A stretch of DNA of 64,000 bases from Symsagittifera roscoffensis (GCF_963678635.1 NC_087065.1:12237579-12301578), one strand, 5' to 3'. Counted from the stretch's first letter, positions 1 through 12,055 are shown. A program made the numbers and translations. Notes: generated by a model not told the origin, from the sequence alone.

Positions 1-858
1 TGATGGTAGTGATAATGTTTCTGGTAGTGATGAGGATGTTGTTGTATCCTTAGAAATATCTATTGGATCATTTACTAAATTTAGTTCACCTTGTGTGAAT
101 GAATGTGTTGTCCAATATGGTAGTCGTGATGCTTGGTTTGGGGGATTAAAAGGGTTTTCACGTATTTGTTCAGATGTTGGTGTTGAACCTAAGTAATCTG
201 ATGGCAGGCTTGAGGTGCTACGTTGTGAAAGAAGCGTAGGGGTTTCTGGTAATATACCAATGGGGTTTTCTGGAGTGTTTTGTGATGGGGATTGAGGTAT
301 ATCAAAATGAACTCGGGGAGTTTGAAAATTTCTGTTTCGTCGAGGATGTATAATTTGTCTATTTATTTCGACTGTATTTTGGTTTTGACTAGGATTTCTT
401 ATTCTACTTAATTCTTGTGGTAGTGTTGGGTATAAGTTATATGTTGGTTCGCTTAGAGGTGCTTGTCGTTGAACTGGTTCTAGTGGTTCTGATAAGCGAG
501 CGTGTCGTTCTTCAAAGGTATATGGGTTATCTTGAAAAGAAATTCGTGTAGATGTTTGGGGGTTTTGGGTAGTTGAAGGTGGTGTCGGGTTTTCTTGGGA
601 TGATGTCGGTGAAGACTGACTATGTGATTGTTGGGTAGCAATTTTTGATAGCTTTTTTGGTCTATTCTTTTAGTGAAAAGGTTTATGTTTATTATAGTAT
701 TCTTCTAAAAAAAGAATTAGGAGAATTGTTGCTAGGGCGAATGTGATGATTGCTTTTTTTATACATTTGCATATTGTCAAGATGAGGGATGATAGAAATG
801 TTATAAAAATTACAAATAGTAAAAAAATATCGGTTCTACTAAAAATGGTTCGGATCAT
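1..858 (-). CDS. Membrane/proline-rich accessory ORF of the left retroelement, partial, one in-frame stop
   Basis: Starts at an ATG at 858. The first 62 codons encode a strongly hydrophobic stretch, with a segment around FLLFVIFITFLSSLILTI and a second around IITFALATILLILFL, which suggests one or two membrane passes. A TAA at 670-672 ends it, but the same frame then stays open to the window edge for over 220 codons. That tail is rich in Pro, Ser, Thr and Gln with no recognisable domain. The position after the integrase is where gypsy-like elements place env or accessory genes. It lacks visible cysteines or a cleavage site in the seen part, so I do not call it env. Either the TAA is a mutation splitting one membrane protein, or the two halves are separate. 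It runs off the window. Confidence 0.55.
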
Positions 859-1678
859 TTAGATAAGTTTTGTGAATCGTACCTGTGGATATAGTCAATA
901 GCTTTTGAAAGTTGGAGGTATAGTTCAAATTAGGAATAGAAAATTAAAAAAATATTGGAAAAAATGATTAAGATTATTACAAAAGATTCAAAGATATCAA
1001 AAAGAAATATTATAAAAGTTTTAAGTATCGTAAAAAATTGTTTGAGGTTTGTGATAATTATAGTGACTGATTGAGAGAAGAGCATTTACGAAATGACTTC
1101 TTGATCGAATATTTTTTGTTGTTTGGGGCAATTTTTCAAGTGTGGTCGGATTATTTATTGGTTTTTTGACAAGTGGGTTGAGTTTTGAGAAAAATTGTTG
1201 GGGGCAATTTTTATGGTGATCGGGAGGTCTTCGTTGTCTTTAGTTTCATTTGTCAAATGATCTGGGGTATTTTTGAGATTTTTATACTTTAGGCTAATTA
1301 AAATGGTCGTTCTTTTACTTTAGGCTAATTTAACATATTTGTTTGGGGGGTATTTGAGGGCTGAGTTGGGGAAATATTGTTGATCTTTGGTTTATTAGAT
1401 AAGGGAGGGTTATGATATTATGCTGATATTTATTTTAGTTGTCAAGTTGGAGTGGTTTGCTTATTTTTGACCTGGAGGTCGTAAAGTTATAGTTATAGAT
1501 ATGCCTGGAGTTTAATATCGTTCGTCTAGTTGGTTTGTGTTAGAGTTAGAGAAGGTGACGGATTGGATGAATCCTATTGGCTAATTATGAACTAGAATCG
1601 CTGCGTGTTTGTCGGCATGTTATTTTGAAAAATGAAAATTCAAAATGTTTCAAAGGTCTAAGATTGTGAAATACAAAA
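859..1678 (-). other. Non-coding interval between pol and the accessory ORF
   Basis: About 820 bases without a credible ORF on either strand. I see no tRNA, terminator or clear repeat. A short duplicated phrase, 'tttaggctaatt', occurs at about 1289 and 1319. It presumably belongs to the retroelement as intergenic sequence. Confidence 0.5.
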
Positions 1679-4600
1679 TTAAAGTTGTTTTTGAAATTCG
1701 ACTTTCTTTAATATTTTAGATTGTGGGATGAATAATTTATAATTTTTACGTGGTTGATTTCTAAGTCGTGAAGACTCTCTATGTTCTGATTTGTCGATTT
1801 GTTCTTGGGGTATTTTTTGTTCTGTCATTTTTCTATTTTTTCTTTCTTTTTGAGATGTATTTTGATCTAGATTTTTTGTATTGTTTTTTGTGGTGGTTGA
1901 TTTTGTTATTTGGTTTTTGAGGTGAAAATCTTTTTGTTCCTTTGTTGTATTTTCCGTATGTGGGTTATTTTGAATAACTTTTAAACCTGTAAAAGAATAT
2001 AATTGAGTTAGTTCGCGGAGTGCGTATTCTTTTGGATAATAAGGTAGTAGGTTATTTCGGTGTTGAACGATTTCTTTTTTGTCTGAGTCGGTGATTTTAT
2101 ATGTGACATCAGTGGGTTTTGCAATTATTTGGTATGGTCCTTTACGAAGGGGTTGTAATTTTTTAGAAATTCCTTTTTGAGTATTAAAATTGGGTATTAA
2201 TACAAATGTTCCAATTTTTAAATCGGAGGCTGGTGTAAAGCGTGAAATTATTTGTTCATTAATGTTTTGCCTTTGTAACAACTTTTTTGTTACTTTTTGG
2301 TAAATTTCATTGTTTTTTATCTCTGTTAAACCTTGTGCGTTTTTATGAGAGTTTGCTGTAAACATTATTGGTTTGCGTGGCTTTTGGTTAAAAACCATTT
2401 CATATGGTGACATTCCTAGAGTTGTCGTGATTTGTGAATTATATGCTAGGGGAAATAATTTTACATCTGCTGACCATTCAGTATATCTTGTATCATTTCC
2501 ATTGATGATACATCTAAGATATTCTTGTAGTGAACGGTTCATACCTTCGACTAAGCCGTTTGTCCAAGGTGCGTGAGATGTACGTGGTTTGTGTTTGATG
2601 TTATATAGATGACATAGTGTGATAATTTCATTATTTATGAATTCTGTACCGTTATCTGTAACTAGAATTTCTGGTAGTCCAAATTTGGCTATCCAGTGTT
2701 CATAAAGCGTTGTGTAAGCGTAATAAGCGTTACAATGTGGTACTGGGTTAAGTGCTACATAATGTGTAAATGCGTTAACAATTACCATAATGTAGGAGTT
2801 TCCTTCGGATGAGGGTGAAATTGGTCCTTTTGTATCAAAGGAGATACGGTGGTTAAAGTACAAACTTTGTCCTTTAAAATCTTGTTTTTGTGCTATTTGT
2901 TTTTGATTTGGGTAAGGTTTATTTAGTTGGCATACTATACAGTCATTGCATAGTACTTTTATCCAAATTGGTGCATTTGGGAAATAAAAGTTTTGTATAA
3001 AATTTGAATATGTTTTCTCTGATCCAGAGTGTCCTTTAATATTTTGTGTATGTGAAATATTAAAAGCTATGAGAATCATACTTAAAGGGAGACAGGGAAC
3101 TGTAGATTCATTTAATTTGTATTCTAGAAGGTCTGTGTTTTCATTAATTGTTGTACTATTAAATTTTCGAAAATATCGGAGGAGTGTTTTATTTCCTAAA
3201 ATAGTTGTATCTGCCTTGACGGGTTTAGTTTTATATTTGTGCCATGATTTTAGTTGTCTAATTACTGGGTCAAGATTTTGGTATTGTTTCAATGTTGAAA
3301 TTGTAATTGTTTCTGTTGGGGGGAGAAAAATGTTTTCTATTTCTGATTTAGATAAGGGTATTGTATCAAGTGGGTCATGGAGGTCAAAAACTTGATTTAT
3401 TGTGTATTATGAATCGTTTGTTTGTGGTCCTGATAAATTTATTTTATCAGTTAGGTTTTCTTTTTCAATTAGTGGAAAAAGGTCTTTTTTATGCGAGTGT
3501 TGTTTTACTCTTTTTTGTTGGGTGTTATTTTTTATCCATTGTGAGTATGGAATTGGTTTAAAAGTTGATGATCCAAGTAGATCAACTTCGTAGTGGTTAT
3601 TTTGACAATCTAAATAAAGTGGAAAGTGTTGTAGATTATTTATCTGTGATTGTTCAACGTCAGTTTTTACTGCATATTTGCATTCTAGTCGGGGTGATGT
3701 TTCGTTTTTTGCAAGATAGAATTTTATATTTTTAGGTATTTCAACTGTAGTTTTACGTGTAAGTAATTCAGGTGGTGTATTTCGACTTAATGTGTCTGGT
3801 AATGCAAGATTTTTTCCTGCTGTCCAAACTATATGTAAGTTTGGAAATTTCATTAGAATTAATTGAAATCTGTAAACTCGGTGATTTGGGTTGGATTTTT
3901 GTGTGAAGAGAAAAATGATTGGTTTGTGATCTGTGAATAGAACTGTTGGATGTTTTGATCCAAGTATCAGAAATTCATATTCTGTAAGTGTATAGATTAT
4001 GACTGTACATTCTCTCATTAGGGTTGAGAGTCTTAGCTCTGCTTGAGTGAATAATCGAGAATTTGCTGATATAAGGTTCATTTTGTTTGTACCATTATGT
4101 GATTGTAATAACGCTGCGCCGATGCCAAAGTTCGAGGCATCGCACATTGCGTAGAATGGTTGATTTGGATCTGGAATTGTATTCGAAATTTGTTCAGTTA
4201 GAAGTTTTTTAATTTCTTCAAATCGTGCTTGATGTTCTGTATTCCATTCAAAATTGTTTTGCTGTCTAAGTATATTATAGAATGGTCTTAGATATAATTG
4301 CATTTTATAAACATATTTGCTTAAAAAGTTTAGCATTCCAAGGAATTCTTGGATTTTCTTTTTATTTGTCGGTGGTTGGAGTTTCTGAATAGCGTCAATG
4401 CGTGATTTTAATGGGGTGATTGTTCTTCTTTCTATATTATGTCCTAAGAATTTTACTCGTGTTAAAAAGAAGTGTGATTTATCGGGGGCGGCCTTCAGAT
4501 TTTCGTTCTGAAGTATTTGGTGATATTGTTCTAAGACATTGAACATTTCTTCTTTAGTCTGTGATTGCATAAAAACATCGTCTAAATAGGTGATTGCGTT

Positions 4601-7153
4601 TTTCTTGAGTCTTAGTGGTCGAAAAATTTTGCTCATAAAAGCTGAAAATGCTGCTGGTCCTATGGATATTCCATAGAATAAGCGGTTGAATTCATACTGT
4701 TGGTTTCCAATAACAAATTGTGTTAAACGTCGCGATTGTTCATCTAATGGCATTTGATTGTATGCACTATTCATATCTGCGGTTGTAAAGTATTTTCCGT
4801 TTATTTTTGTTAAAATAACTTGTATTGGTTCAATAGGCCAATTACACTTTGATTCATCTATGAGTGAGTTGAGGTATCTAGCGTCGAGAACGATTTTTAA
4901 TAATTCTCCTTTGGCTAGAATTATAACAGGGTTGATAAATGTGTTACCTTTTGGTTGTTCTTCTTTATTTACTGGTGATATAATGTTGTATTGTTCTAAA
5001 ATGTCGAGTAATCTGTTCACTTTATCGTGTAAGTGAATTGGTACTTTACTTGCTCTTTGTTTTTTGAAAACTGCATCTGGTTTTAATGGGAGATGTAGTG
5101 ATGAGCTGATTTTGCCAACATCAAATTTGGATGTTGCATAGACTGATGAATATTTGATTAGCTGTTTGGCTAATTTATCAAATTCGTCTTGTGTTATTTG
5201 TGAATGTTGGAACATTGTTAAAAATTTCTGTTGATTTTCTGCGTAGTTACTTATGTTGAATGTAGGTTTGAAATATGGGGTTTTTGTGAAATAATCCGTA
5301 TTTCTTTTTTCGTTACTTATTATATTATTTATGGATAATTCTTCATTAAGAATTGTGGATTGACAAATATCTAATAATTGGAGTATATTATTTACGCGAT
5401 ATTCTTTTTCGTATATTGGTGATATCGTAGCGTTGGTTTCGCAATAGCCTAAAAGTCCTAAAGGTAATGTTACTTGATAGGGTGTATTGTTGTATACATG
5501 TAGAGAAATAATATCTGAATTCGAGTTTTTCAAATATTTTATGGATGAGATTGTGATTTTGAAAAACTTATGGATAGGTTTGAATTCAAAGTCTGACATA
5601 TAGAGGTGTTGTTTGTTTTGTTTTTTATCATATTGGTGAACTTGTTTTATTGAAAAATTATATATGTTTCCTGATAGTGGTTTCAGGTGTTTTCTTTGTT
5701 GGTTATATATTGGATAAAATTTTGAAAAGAATGGTGGTTGTTTGTTTAATCTTTGGAAAAATGTTAGGAATGTGTCTTTTGTTTTTGTGTATTTATCTTT
5801 GATTAGTATTTTACTGTTTAATATGTTGATTGTTGGTATATATTTAGAGATAAATGGTATTCCAATGATATTGTGTTTAATATCAGTGATATGGAATATT
5901 TGTTTAAATGGTTTAGTTAAAATTTTATTTTGCTCCATTGTTCTTGTGGGGAGAAGAAATAATTGAATTTTTCCATAGTTTACCAATGTTGATCCTTGTG
6001 CTGTTGCTAGTTTACTGGAGGTTTCAAGAGGTGTTAGCTTTGGGTGTAAGGTTTTTATTTCATTCCATGTGGGAATGTTTATTATATTTGATTCTGCTCC
6101 TGAATCAATTAAAAAATCAATTTCAAGATCTGGTGGTTGAAATTCTTTGCTTCTTGGACTTTCTAAAAGAAATGGTATTGTCCAAATTTTTTCTTTGGGT
6201 TGTTCTTTTTGTATGTTTTGATAGATGTGATTTGTATTTAAGCATTTTGTCTTGTCATTTTCATTGGATTTATTTGTAGTGTTAATTTCGTTTGTTTCTT
6301 GTGTTGTTTGTGTAGAATGGATGGGTTCAATATAAAAATTGTGAAGGAGTTCTAATTGATTTTCATATATATGTGATGAAAAAGGTTTTTCATATATAAT
6401 GGGTTCGTAATCATTTTTAACTGCTATCATATTTATGGAGATAGTGTTTTCTGTATCACTTTCTGATTCTGATGATTCACAGTTTATTTGATTCAGTTGT
6501 AGTTCGTTATTTCCTGTGTCATCAATACCTGGAGGGTCTGATGTTGTTTCTGGGTTTGATTGTACTTGATTAATATTTCTTTGATGTTTAGGTGTACTAC
6601 TTCTGTGGCGATTGTTAGAATTATTATAATGGTTATTATTCCTGTGTGGTGATTGGGAATAATTTCTATAACGATTATTATAACTTGAATGTCGATTTTG
6701 TGAATTATTTCGTGATCTGTTTTGGTAATTATTGTTTGGTCTGTTATAGTTTGATCTATTATATGAGTTATTCCTTGATCGATTGTTCGGGTAATTCTGG
6801 TTTCGGTTGTTTGAATAACTTCTATTCCGATTATTGGAGTAGTTTCTATTTCTATTGTATGATGAATTTCGTGATTGGTTGTTTGGATAGTAATTATTTC
6901 TTGATTGGGAATTAGATCTAGAAACAAATCGTGTTGTATTTGAATTTGATCTGGAGTAGTTATTTCTACTATTTTGTCTATTGTAGTGATTTTGTGACGA
7001 ATTTTGTGTATTTCTTCGTTCTGGCGATCTTCCTCTATAACTTGAGTTATGTGGTGATTGATTTCTCGTGTAGTTGGTATTGCTCGGTAGTGGTTTTCCT
7101 GAACTGTTGTTGCTGTATACATTTTTGTTTGGTAGGTTTTGATCTTTCTTCAT
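1679..7153 (-). CDS. pol: Pol polyprotein: protease, reverse transcriptase, RNase H, integrase; one premature TAA
   Basis: Copies element RNA into DNA and integrates it. The ATG at 7153 overlaps the gag stop as ATGA. Residues 1-200 form an Asn/Arg/Ser/Tyr-rich, RS-like tail. The protease motif DSGA is at 350-353. RT follows with TADM at about 791 and YLDD at 856-859. RNase H has D1005, E1048, D1075 and D1120. A TAA at 3407-3409 follows residue 1248, and the same frame continues open. After it comes the integrase HHCC finger (second segment, numbering from 3292: H81, H88, C118, C121) and the D153, D213, E249 triad. The C-terminal portion has a GPY/F-like module (RKGPYQII) and a charged tail. 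The stop falls between RNase H and integrase, so this copy yields no full Pol unless the stop is read through. Domain identities are secure; the reason for the stop is inference. Confidence 0.93.
3407..3409 (-). other. In-frame TAA splitting pol between RNase H and integrase
   Basis: The frame is open on both sides of this single codon: pol residues end ...QTNDS, and after the stop the translation continues YTINQVFDLHDPL into the integrase with no shift. A point mutation is the simplest reading. Confidence 0.85.
7150..7153 (-). promoter_or_regulatory. ATGA overlap coupling gag stop and pol start
   Basis: The bases read ATGA on the minus strand: TGA ends gag and ATG begins pol one base back. 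Pol could start by termination-reinitiation or be joined by -1 frameshifting upstream; the overlap alone cannot decide. Confidence 0.6.
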
Positions 7154-9795
7154 GTATTGATAGAATGATTTATTTGGTTCTTTATATTTTTGAGGTTTAT
7201 TTTGATTGTCTTGCTGTTTTGTCTACCTTCAGAAATACTATGTCCGTATCGTCGGCAATAATTACACCATTTTTTGAAAGATGGTTTGCCTTTAAAGTTT
7301 GGGTGTTTTTCGTAAATATTGAGTATTTCAGTGATTTTTTCAACGAGGTCTGTATCTGATTCCTGTATATTGTTGATACTTGTGGTATTTGTTTCGATTC
7401 GGTTAACGTATTGTAATTTCAGATTTTCTGTTTCTTCGAGTTTCATTGTGATTTCTGCTTGTTCTAGTTTGTCTACTAGTTTTCGGAAATCTAAATCGGG
7501 ATCTCGAATTGAGGAGGGATGGGATGCTCTCTTTTTTATTGCTATTTTCCTTAATTGAGGTGTTAAGGTCATCATTAAGATTTCTGTCATTTTTGTGTTT
7601 TTATAGTCGTGTGTATTTAAGGAATATGCTTTTCGAACTAGTGTTTCGATGCGTACTGCTAATTGTTTGATGGTTTCATTTGGTAATCTGCGAATTTCAT
7701 TACATAAAACTCTTTGTTGTTGTTTGTTTCTTTCGGAGTCAAACATTTTTGAAAATTCTTGTGTAAATCTCTTCCAATTTGATTTTATTTCTAGAGGCAA
7801 TACTGAAAACCATTTTTGGGCTGCGCCGTCTAAAGTTGTTTGTATCAACCCTGTGCGTCGATGTATCCAGTTTTGATGTAGTGGCGTATTAATTGGTTCA
7901 GGTCCTATATTTAAAATCAAATTTGCTGTTACTGCATTTAAATAGTCTTCTACAGAATATTCAGGGTCTGTTCCTGTGAATACCATTAAAGGTTTATTTG
8001 ATGTTATTGATGATCCACCCATAAGGTATGGATTCATTGTCATTTGTAATGATTCTGCTGCATTTGGCATTTGAGAAAAATTTGAAAGTTGATTTCTTGT
8101 TATTTCGTGTTGTTGAAGATAATATGGGAGTGGTATTTCATTTTGCATTTGCGTCGGTTGATACGAGTGTGTGGTCATTGGGTTTTGTTGCTGAATTGGT
8201 TGAAAATATTGTGTATTAATTGGGTTTTGTTGCTGAATTGGTTGTTGATTTTGTGTATCTATCGGTTGTGGGGAAAAAATTCTATGATTTGTATGTGGTT
8301 TCTGTACTCCTTGTCCACGATATTCTTGATTATATGGTGCAAATATATCTGGTTGTAAAAAATCATCATCTGAGGATAAGTAATCCATTTGATAAGATGT
8401 TTGTTTTTTATTTTTATTTTGTTGAAAAAATGGATAGTTTTCACTACGATCCTGTGAAGGATGTAAATTTGTTTGAAAATTTACTGAATTAATTTGTGCT
8501 ATTGGGTTATCCCAGTTTCGAGATCTTGTGTAATTATTAAAATTTTTTCGTGGGGGATAATTTGTTTTTGATGGATGTGTGTAATTATAATTATGTTCTG
8601 CAAAATTGTTTCTAGTGAACGTTTTACGTGTTTTTGACGGTATTGTCATGGGTCTGTATGTTTGATAATCCATGTGTGAATATTTTGGGGCAACCGAAGG
8701 TTTAACGGTTGATTGTAGGGTTACCTGTGTTTGTGAAGGGTTTGTATTTCTTGGTGTTGTTAAATTTGGACGTATCGGTGAAATGCTTTGTTGTGTAGTT
8801 GTTGTGTGTACGATTTCTTCATTTATGAAGTGTGATGGTGTCTGGATATCTTGCTGGGTGAGATTTCTAGTTCCATTGAGGTTTTCATTGTGTATGATTG
8901 TGGAGTTTAAACTATTATTTTGCATATCGGGTAAAAATGTATTATAGTTTAATGGTGTTGCATCAATGGTTAATGGTATTACTTTTACATAATCTCTTAC
9001 ATAAGATATCGTACTTATTGCTTGACTTGAGATTGATTGTGGGAAGTTTATGAATGCGGGATGAGATCATTCGGGGTCCCAAACATAGTCTGACTGTTCT
9101 GTGATGGCAGTATCATCGTTTGAGTTTTGAGGTCTAAAATTTTTTCTTGCTTGTGAAATTAAATCTAGATTATGTGTGAAATAATCTATTATAAACCATG
9201 CTAAGATTTTTTGTAAGTCATGTTTTGTATGTTGTGAAACATCATCTTTAGTGAAATTTTCTTTAATTATGTTTAGAAAACTAGAGAGTAGTGTGATTTC
9301 ATGTCGTACTCTTATATGTTTAGATGTTTCTGTCGGTGAGACATTTGAGATTGGGATTTCGTTTTCTAATATCGAGATATAACTATATATTATTGCAAAA
9401 ACTTCATTGGTGAATATGGAGTTTGCTCTTTGTGAGTTATGATATTGTATGCTTTTTATATATTCTGAGAATACTTTTGAGAATTCTAAATCAAGGTCGT
9501 CTGTTTGAATTACATATTTGCTGTGATTCTGGTTTGGTGAGCTGAATTGTATGGAGTAGATTCCGTATTGTTGTGTTAAGTTGCATATATCTTTCAAATA
9601 GTGATCGATAATTTGTCTTTTGATTTTTACATCTGGGAACTCTGTTTTACATGGACTGATTCCGGGTTCAAACAAATTTAAGAGTAAATTTTTGCAAAAT
9701 ATGTGCTGTCCTCTATCTGTGGTTGCATCTACGATAAAGGGGAAGATATCATCATCATCTGGACTTTCTTCACCTGGGGTGTGTGTTGAGCTCAT
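7150..9795 (-). CDS. gag: Gag polyprotein, with a single in-frame TGA
   Basis: Forms the particle that packages element RNA. The ATG at 9795 opens a 242-codon stretch of mostly helical, unrecognised sequence (matrix position) that ends in TGA at 9067-9069. The same frame continues directly (SHPAFINFPQ...) into a Gln-rich segment, then a capsid-type retrotransposon gag domain around AAQKWFSVLPLEIKSNW at about 7820-7750. A zinc knuckle follows near the end: CNYCRRYGHSISEG. The fourth ligand expected as Cys is Gly here (GGT at about 7243). The C-terminus overlaps the pol start by ATGA at 7150-7153, and pol is in the -1 frame relative to gag. The TGA could instead separate two genuine proteins. 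Capsid identity rests on the motif and its position before protease-RT. Confidence 0.8.
9067..9069 (-). other. In-frame TGA inside the left element's gag frame
   Basis: Upstream translation ends SDYVWDPE. Downstream translation continues in the same frame for about 640 codons through the capsid. The first in-frame ATG after the stop is at 8925. Confidence 0.8.
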
Positions 9796-10237
9796 TTTTT
9801 CGTTTGATGACTGTTAATATGTAACTATCGATGTGTCTAATTGGTTGATTCCAATTGTATAAATGTACTGGTTTGTGTTTATATTGTTTTTTTATTCTTT
9901 TTTTTCCTCTTTTTGATGAATTTGAAGTTGTTTCTGAGTCGGAAAAATATAATTGATCGTGAATGGGGCAATTTTTATCTATAGATTCTTTTAATTTATA
10001 AAGTTCGTCTAAACTGCTGGTTTCTGATTCTGAAAATGCGTTTCGGTTTTTGGAAAATCTTTTTCGTGTTATTTGTCTTTGTTTGGTTATTATTTTTCTT
10101 TTTAATGTTTGTCGTTTTGTTCTGATATATCCAACTGTTTGTGTATGAGGTGTGATTACAAGATCGTATTTTTTGTTATCTATTTCACAATTGTGTAAAA
10201 CGATTGTTTGTTTATTTCCTAGGTTTTTAAATGACAT
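9770..10237 (-). CDS. Basic leader ORF upstream of gag, 155 aa, unknown function
   Basis: An ATG-initiated 155-residue ORF that overlaps the gag start by 26 bases in another frame. It has a dense basic segment (about residues 40-66, RTKRQTLKRKIITKQRQ then RKRFSKNR) and two acidic serine clusters (SESETSSLDE, YFSDSETTSNSS), the second followed by another basic patch (KRGKKRIKKQYKHK). Arginine-rich patches of this kind are typical of nuclear or RNA-binding accessory proteins, but I recognise no family. Overlap with gag and matching A-rich composition suggest it belongs to the element. It could be translated first from the genomic RNA, with gag reached by reinitiation or leaky scanning; that is inference. 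Confidence 0.6.
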   Translation of the reverse strand: MSFKNLGNKQTIVLHNCEIDNKKYDLVITPHTQTVGYIRTKRQTLKRKIITKQRQITRKRFSKNRNAFSESETSSLDELYKLKESIDKNCPIHDQLYFSDSETTSNSSKRGKKRIKKQYKHKPVHLYNWNQPIRHIDSYILTVIKRKNELNTHPR

Positions 10238-10752
10238 AAGGTTTAAGATGACGGATGCAAAAGGTTGTTAAATGATTTCTATTTTCTTAGACTGTTAGTC
10301 CTTACGATTTTTTGGTTAGCCTAACCTGGGTCTATTTGTTCAGGGTTGGGGAGAAAAGTATATCGATTCCGAAGAATGATTTTTTACTTTCTCGTGGCTA
10401 GTATAAGCTAAGGTGTTAACTTACTTAATCTTACTTAAGGGTAGTGATTGTGTTCAGGGTTGGAGAATAGTAAATCGATCCACAAGGTTCAGGTATAATT
10501 AGAACGCGAGTAGTTCGTTAGATACTATTTTAAACTTACTAAGTTTAAGATTTATCCTGGGTCTGGTAAGAGGGGGGATCAAGTGAAGGATGAATAACCG
10601 AAGTTCTTCACTGTTTATCCTAATTTGAATGATTAGTTTTATTCAAAAATTTCTGTTAGTCCTGGGTTTTAGAAAGGGTTGGATAGTGAATCGACGTTTG
10701 AGGTCGTTAGACACTAGCCAAGTGGGTGGGGGAGAACAAAATTGTTCTTTTT

Positions 10753-10879
10753 GATCCAAGGATAGGCCTTGATGATCAAGTTTTAAATTTAATTAAATAG
10801 AAAATGATTTAAGATCCAAGGATGAGCCTTGATGATCTGATTTTAAATTTAAGTGAAATTAAGTTTAAAATGATTTAAA
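10753..10879. repeat. 60-bp direct repeat, two copies
   Basis: 'gatccaaggat' starts at 10753 and again at 10813. Both copies run on through 'cttgatgatc', 'ttttaaattta' and 'aaaatgattta' with few changes. It lies in the presumed leader region of the left element. Confidence 0.8.
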
Positions 10880-11751
10880 TTTGTGTAGAGAAAAGATTTA
10901 GTGTTTTTATAATATTAGTGAGCTTATGAATGCTGTTATGTTTAGGTGATGAAGCTGGAACAACAGGATGATTTATGATTACTAACCATTTATTGTCATG
11001 CTACTAATTTTTATTTTGATTTTTCAATAAATATTTTTCAAACATGTTTTGTATATTACTGCAGAATTTAGGAAAACGATCTGAGATCTTTTTATCAATC
11101 GTTATTGTATATTAATAATTTTGTTTAGCGCCTGAAATGATTTTGAAGATTGACTTCAAAATTTTATGTTTGCAAATGAAAATCTAAATTCATTGCTAGT
11201 AGTATTCTAAATACAAAAGTTTGTGTTGGCTTTTGCCGAACTATCATATAACTATATGGTAAGTTTCTACTTTGTCGTATGTCGTCTCTGGTTCGAGGTC
11301 TTCTTGCAATTCCGGGTAGTTCTCTTATCGTTCGGAATATTGGCTTTGATCTATTGAGTCGTAGAGACATTTCGATTAAATTATCGTCGTGTAACATTTT
11401 AAAAATGTTTTGTCTAAATTCTAATCTATTTTTGGTTAATTCTAAGCTATTAAGGTCTTGTTCGAGACTTATGGTCGCACCAGATGAGTTAGGACCGAAG
11501 TGTATAACTCATAGAGTAATTTCGGATAGGGTACACCGTCTGCTCGTCACGCTATCTTATTTTCGGCCGGATAGATTCGTGCAACTTCTTAGTCTAATAC
11601 CGATCCTAATCTTACTCTTATACTATCTAGTCTCAGGTTGTTTATCTAGTCTCTGCTAGGCTCAATAGATCTAGGGTATACTGGTTTATTGCGGCTGCTG
11701 AAGTCTTCTTGGAGAGTCAACTAATTTCTAAGTTAAATTCAAATCTCTCTG

Positions 11752-11779
11752 GTGCTGAAATTACAAGTAATTTCAGCAC
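11752..11779. repeat. Perfect 13-bp inverted repeat with 2-base loop
   Basis: gtgctgaaattac - aa - gtaatttcagcac: an exact hairpin in otherwise featureless DNA. It could be an LTR stem or a MITE end; there is no supporting context. Confidence 0.75.
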
Positions 11780-12014
11780 TAACAAATAAGTGGGTTGTTA
11801 GTTAGATGGATCATGATTGGTTAATATTAAATACTTTACAGTGGTAAAATATCTAATTTATCCAATCATAAAATGTAGTTTAGATCAGGTTCCACATGGT
11901 TCATGAACAACTCAACTACAAACTTTATTCTATATTCTCTCTTTGATTGTTTTGTGGAACATTTCATATTAATTGTTTAATGTATTTTTGTATACTGCTT
12001 GGACATGTATTTTT

Positions 12015-12055
12015 GGTTGCTACAATATCCGATTTGGTTGCTACAATGTCCGATA
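12015..12055. repeat. 21-bp direct repeat, two copies
   Basis: 'ggttgctacaatatccgat' at 12015 recurs as 'ggttgctacaatgtccgat' at 12036 with one change. Confidence 0.7.

Larger units (their letters stand above)
1..10237 (-). mobile_element. Ty3/gypsy-type LTR retroelement, incomplete at left edge
   Basis: A minus-strand retroelement with the order leader ORF, gag, pol (PR-RT-RNase H-INT), accessory ORF. The integrase lies downstream of RNase H, which is the Ty3/gypsy order. The 3' end, including the 3' LTR, is outside the window. The 5' LTR must lie to the right of 10,237, probably within 10.3-11.9 kb, but without the second LTR I cannot delimit it. Gag, pol and the accessory ORF each carry one in-frame stop (TGA at 9067-9069, TAA at 3407-3409, TAA at 670-672) with otherwise open frames, so this copy looks recently inactivated or depends on readthrough. 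Confidence 0.9.

Noticed and set aside
6493-7122. A 209-codon ORF (Thr/Ile/Glu-rich) in another frame of the left element's pol
   Set aside because: It lies over the Asn/Arg/Ser repeat region, where biased codons keep a second frame open; its composition is a shadow of the repeat.
670-9069. Alternative genetic code suggested by in-frame TAA and TGA codons
   Set aside because: WASH and the 15.7-kb element use TAA, TAG and TGA as normal terminators with consistent exon ends, and the nonsense codons are confined to a decaying element.
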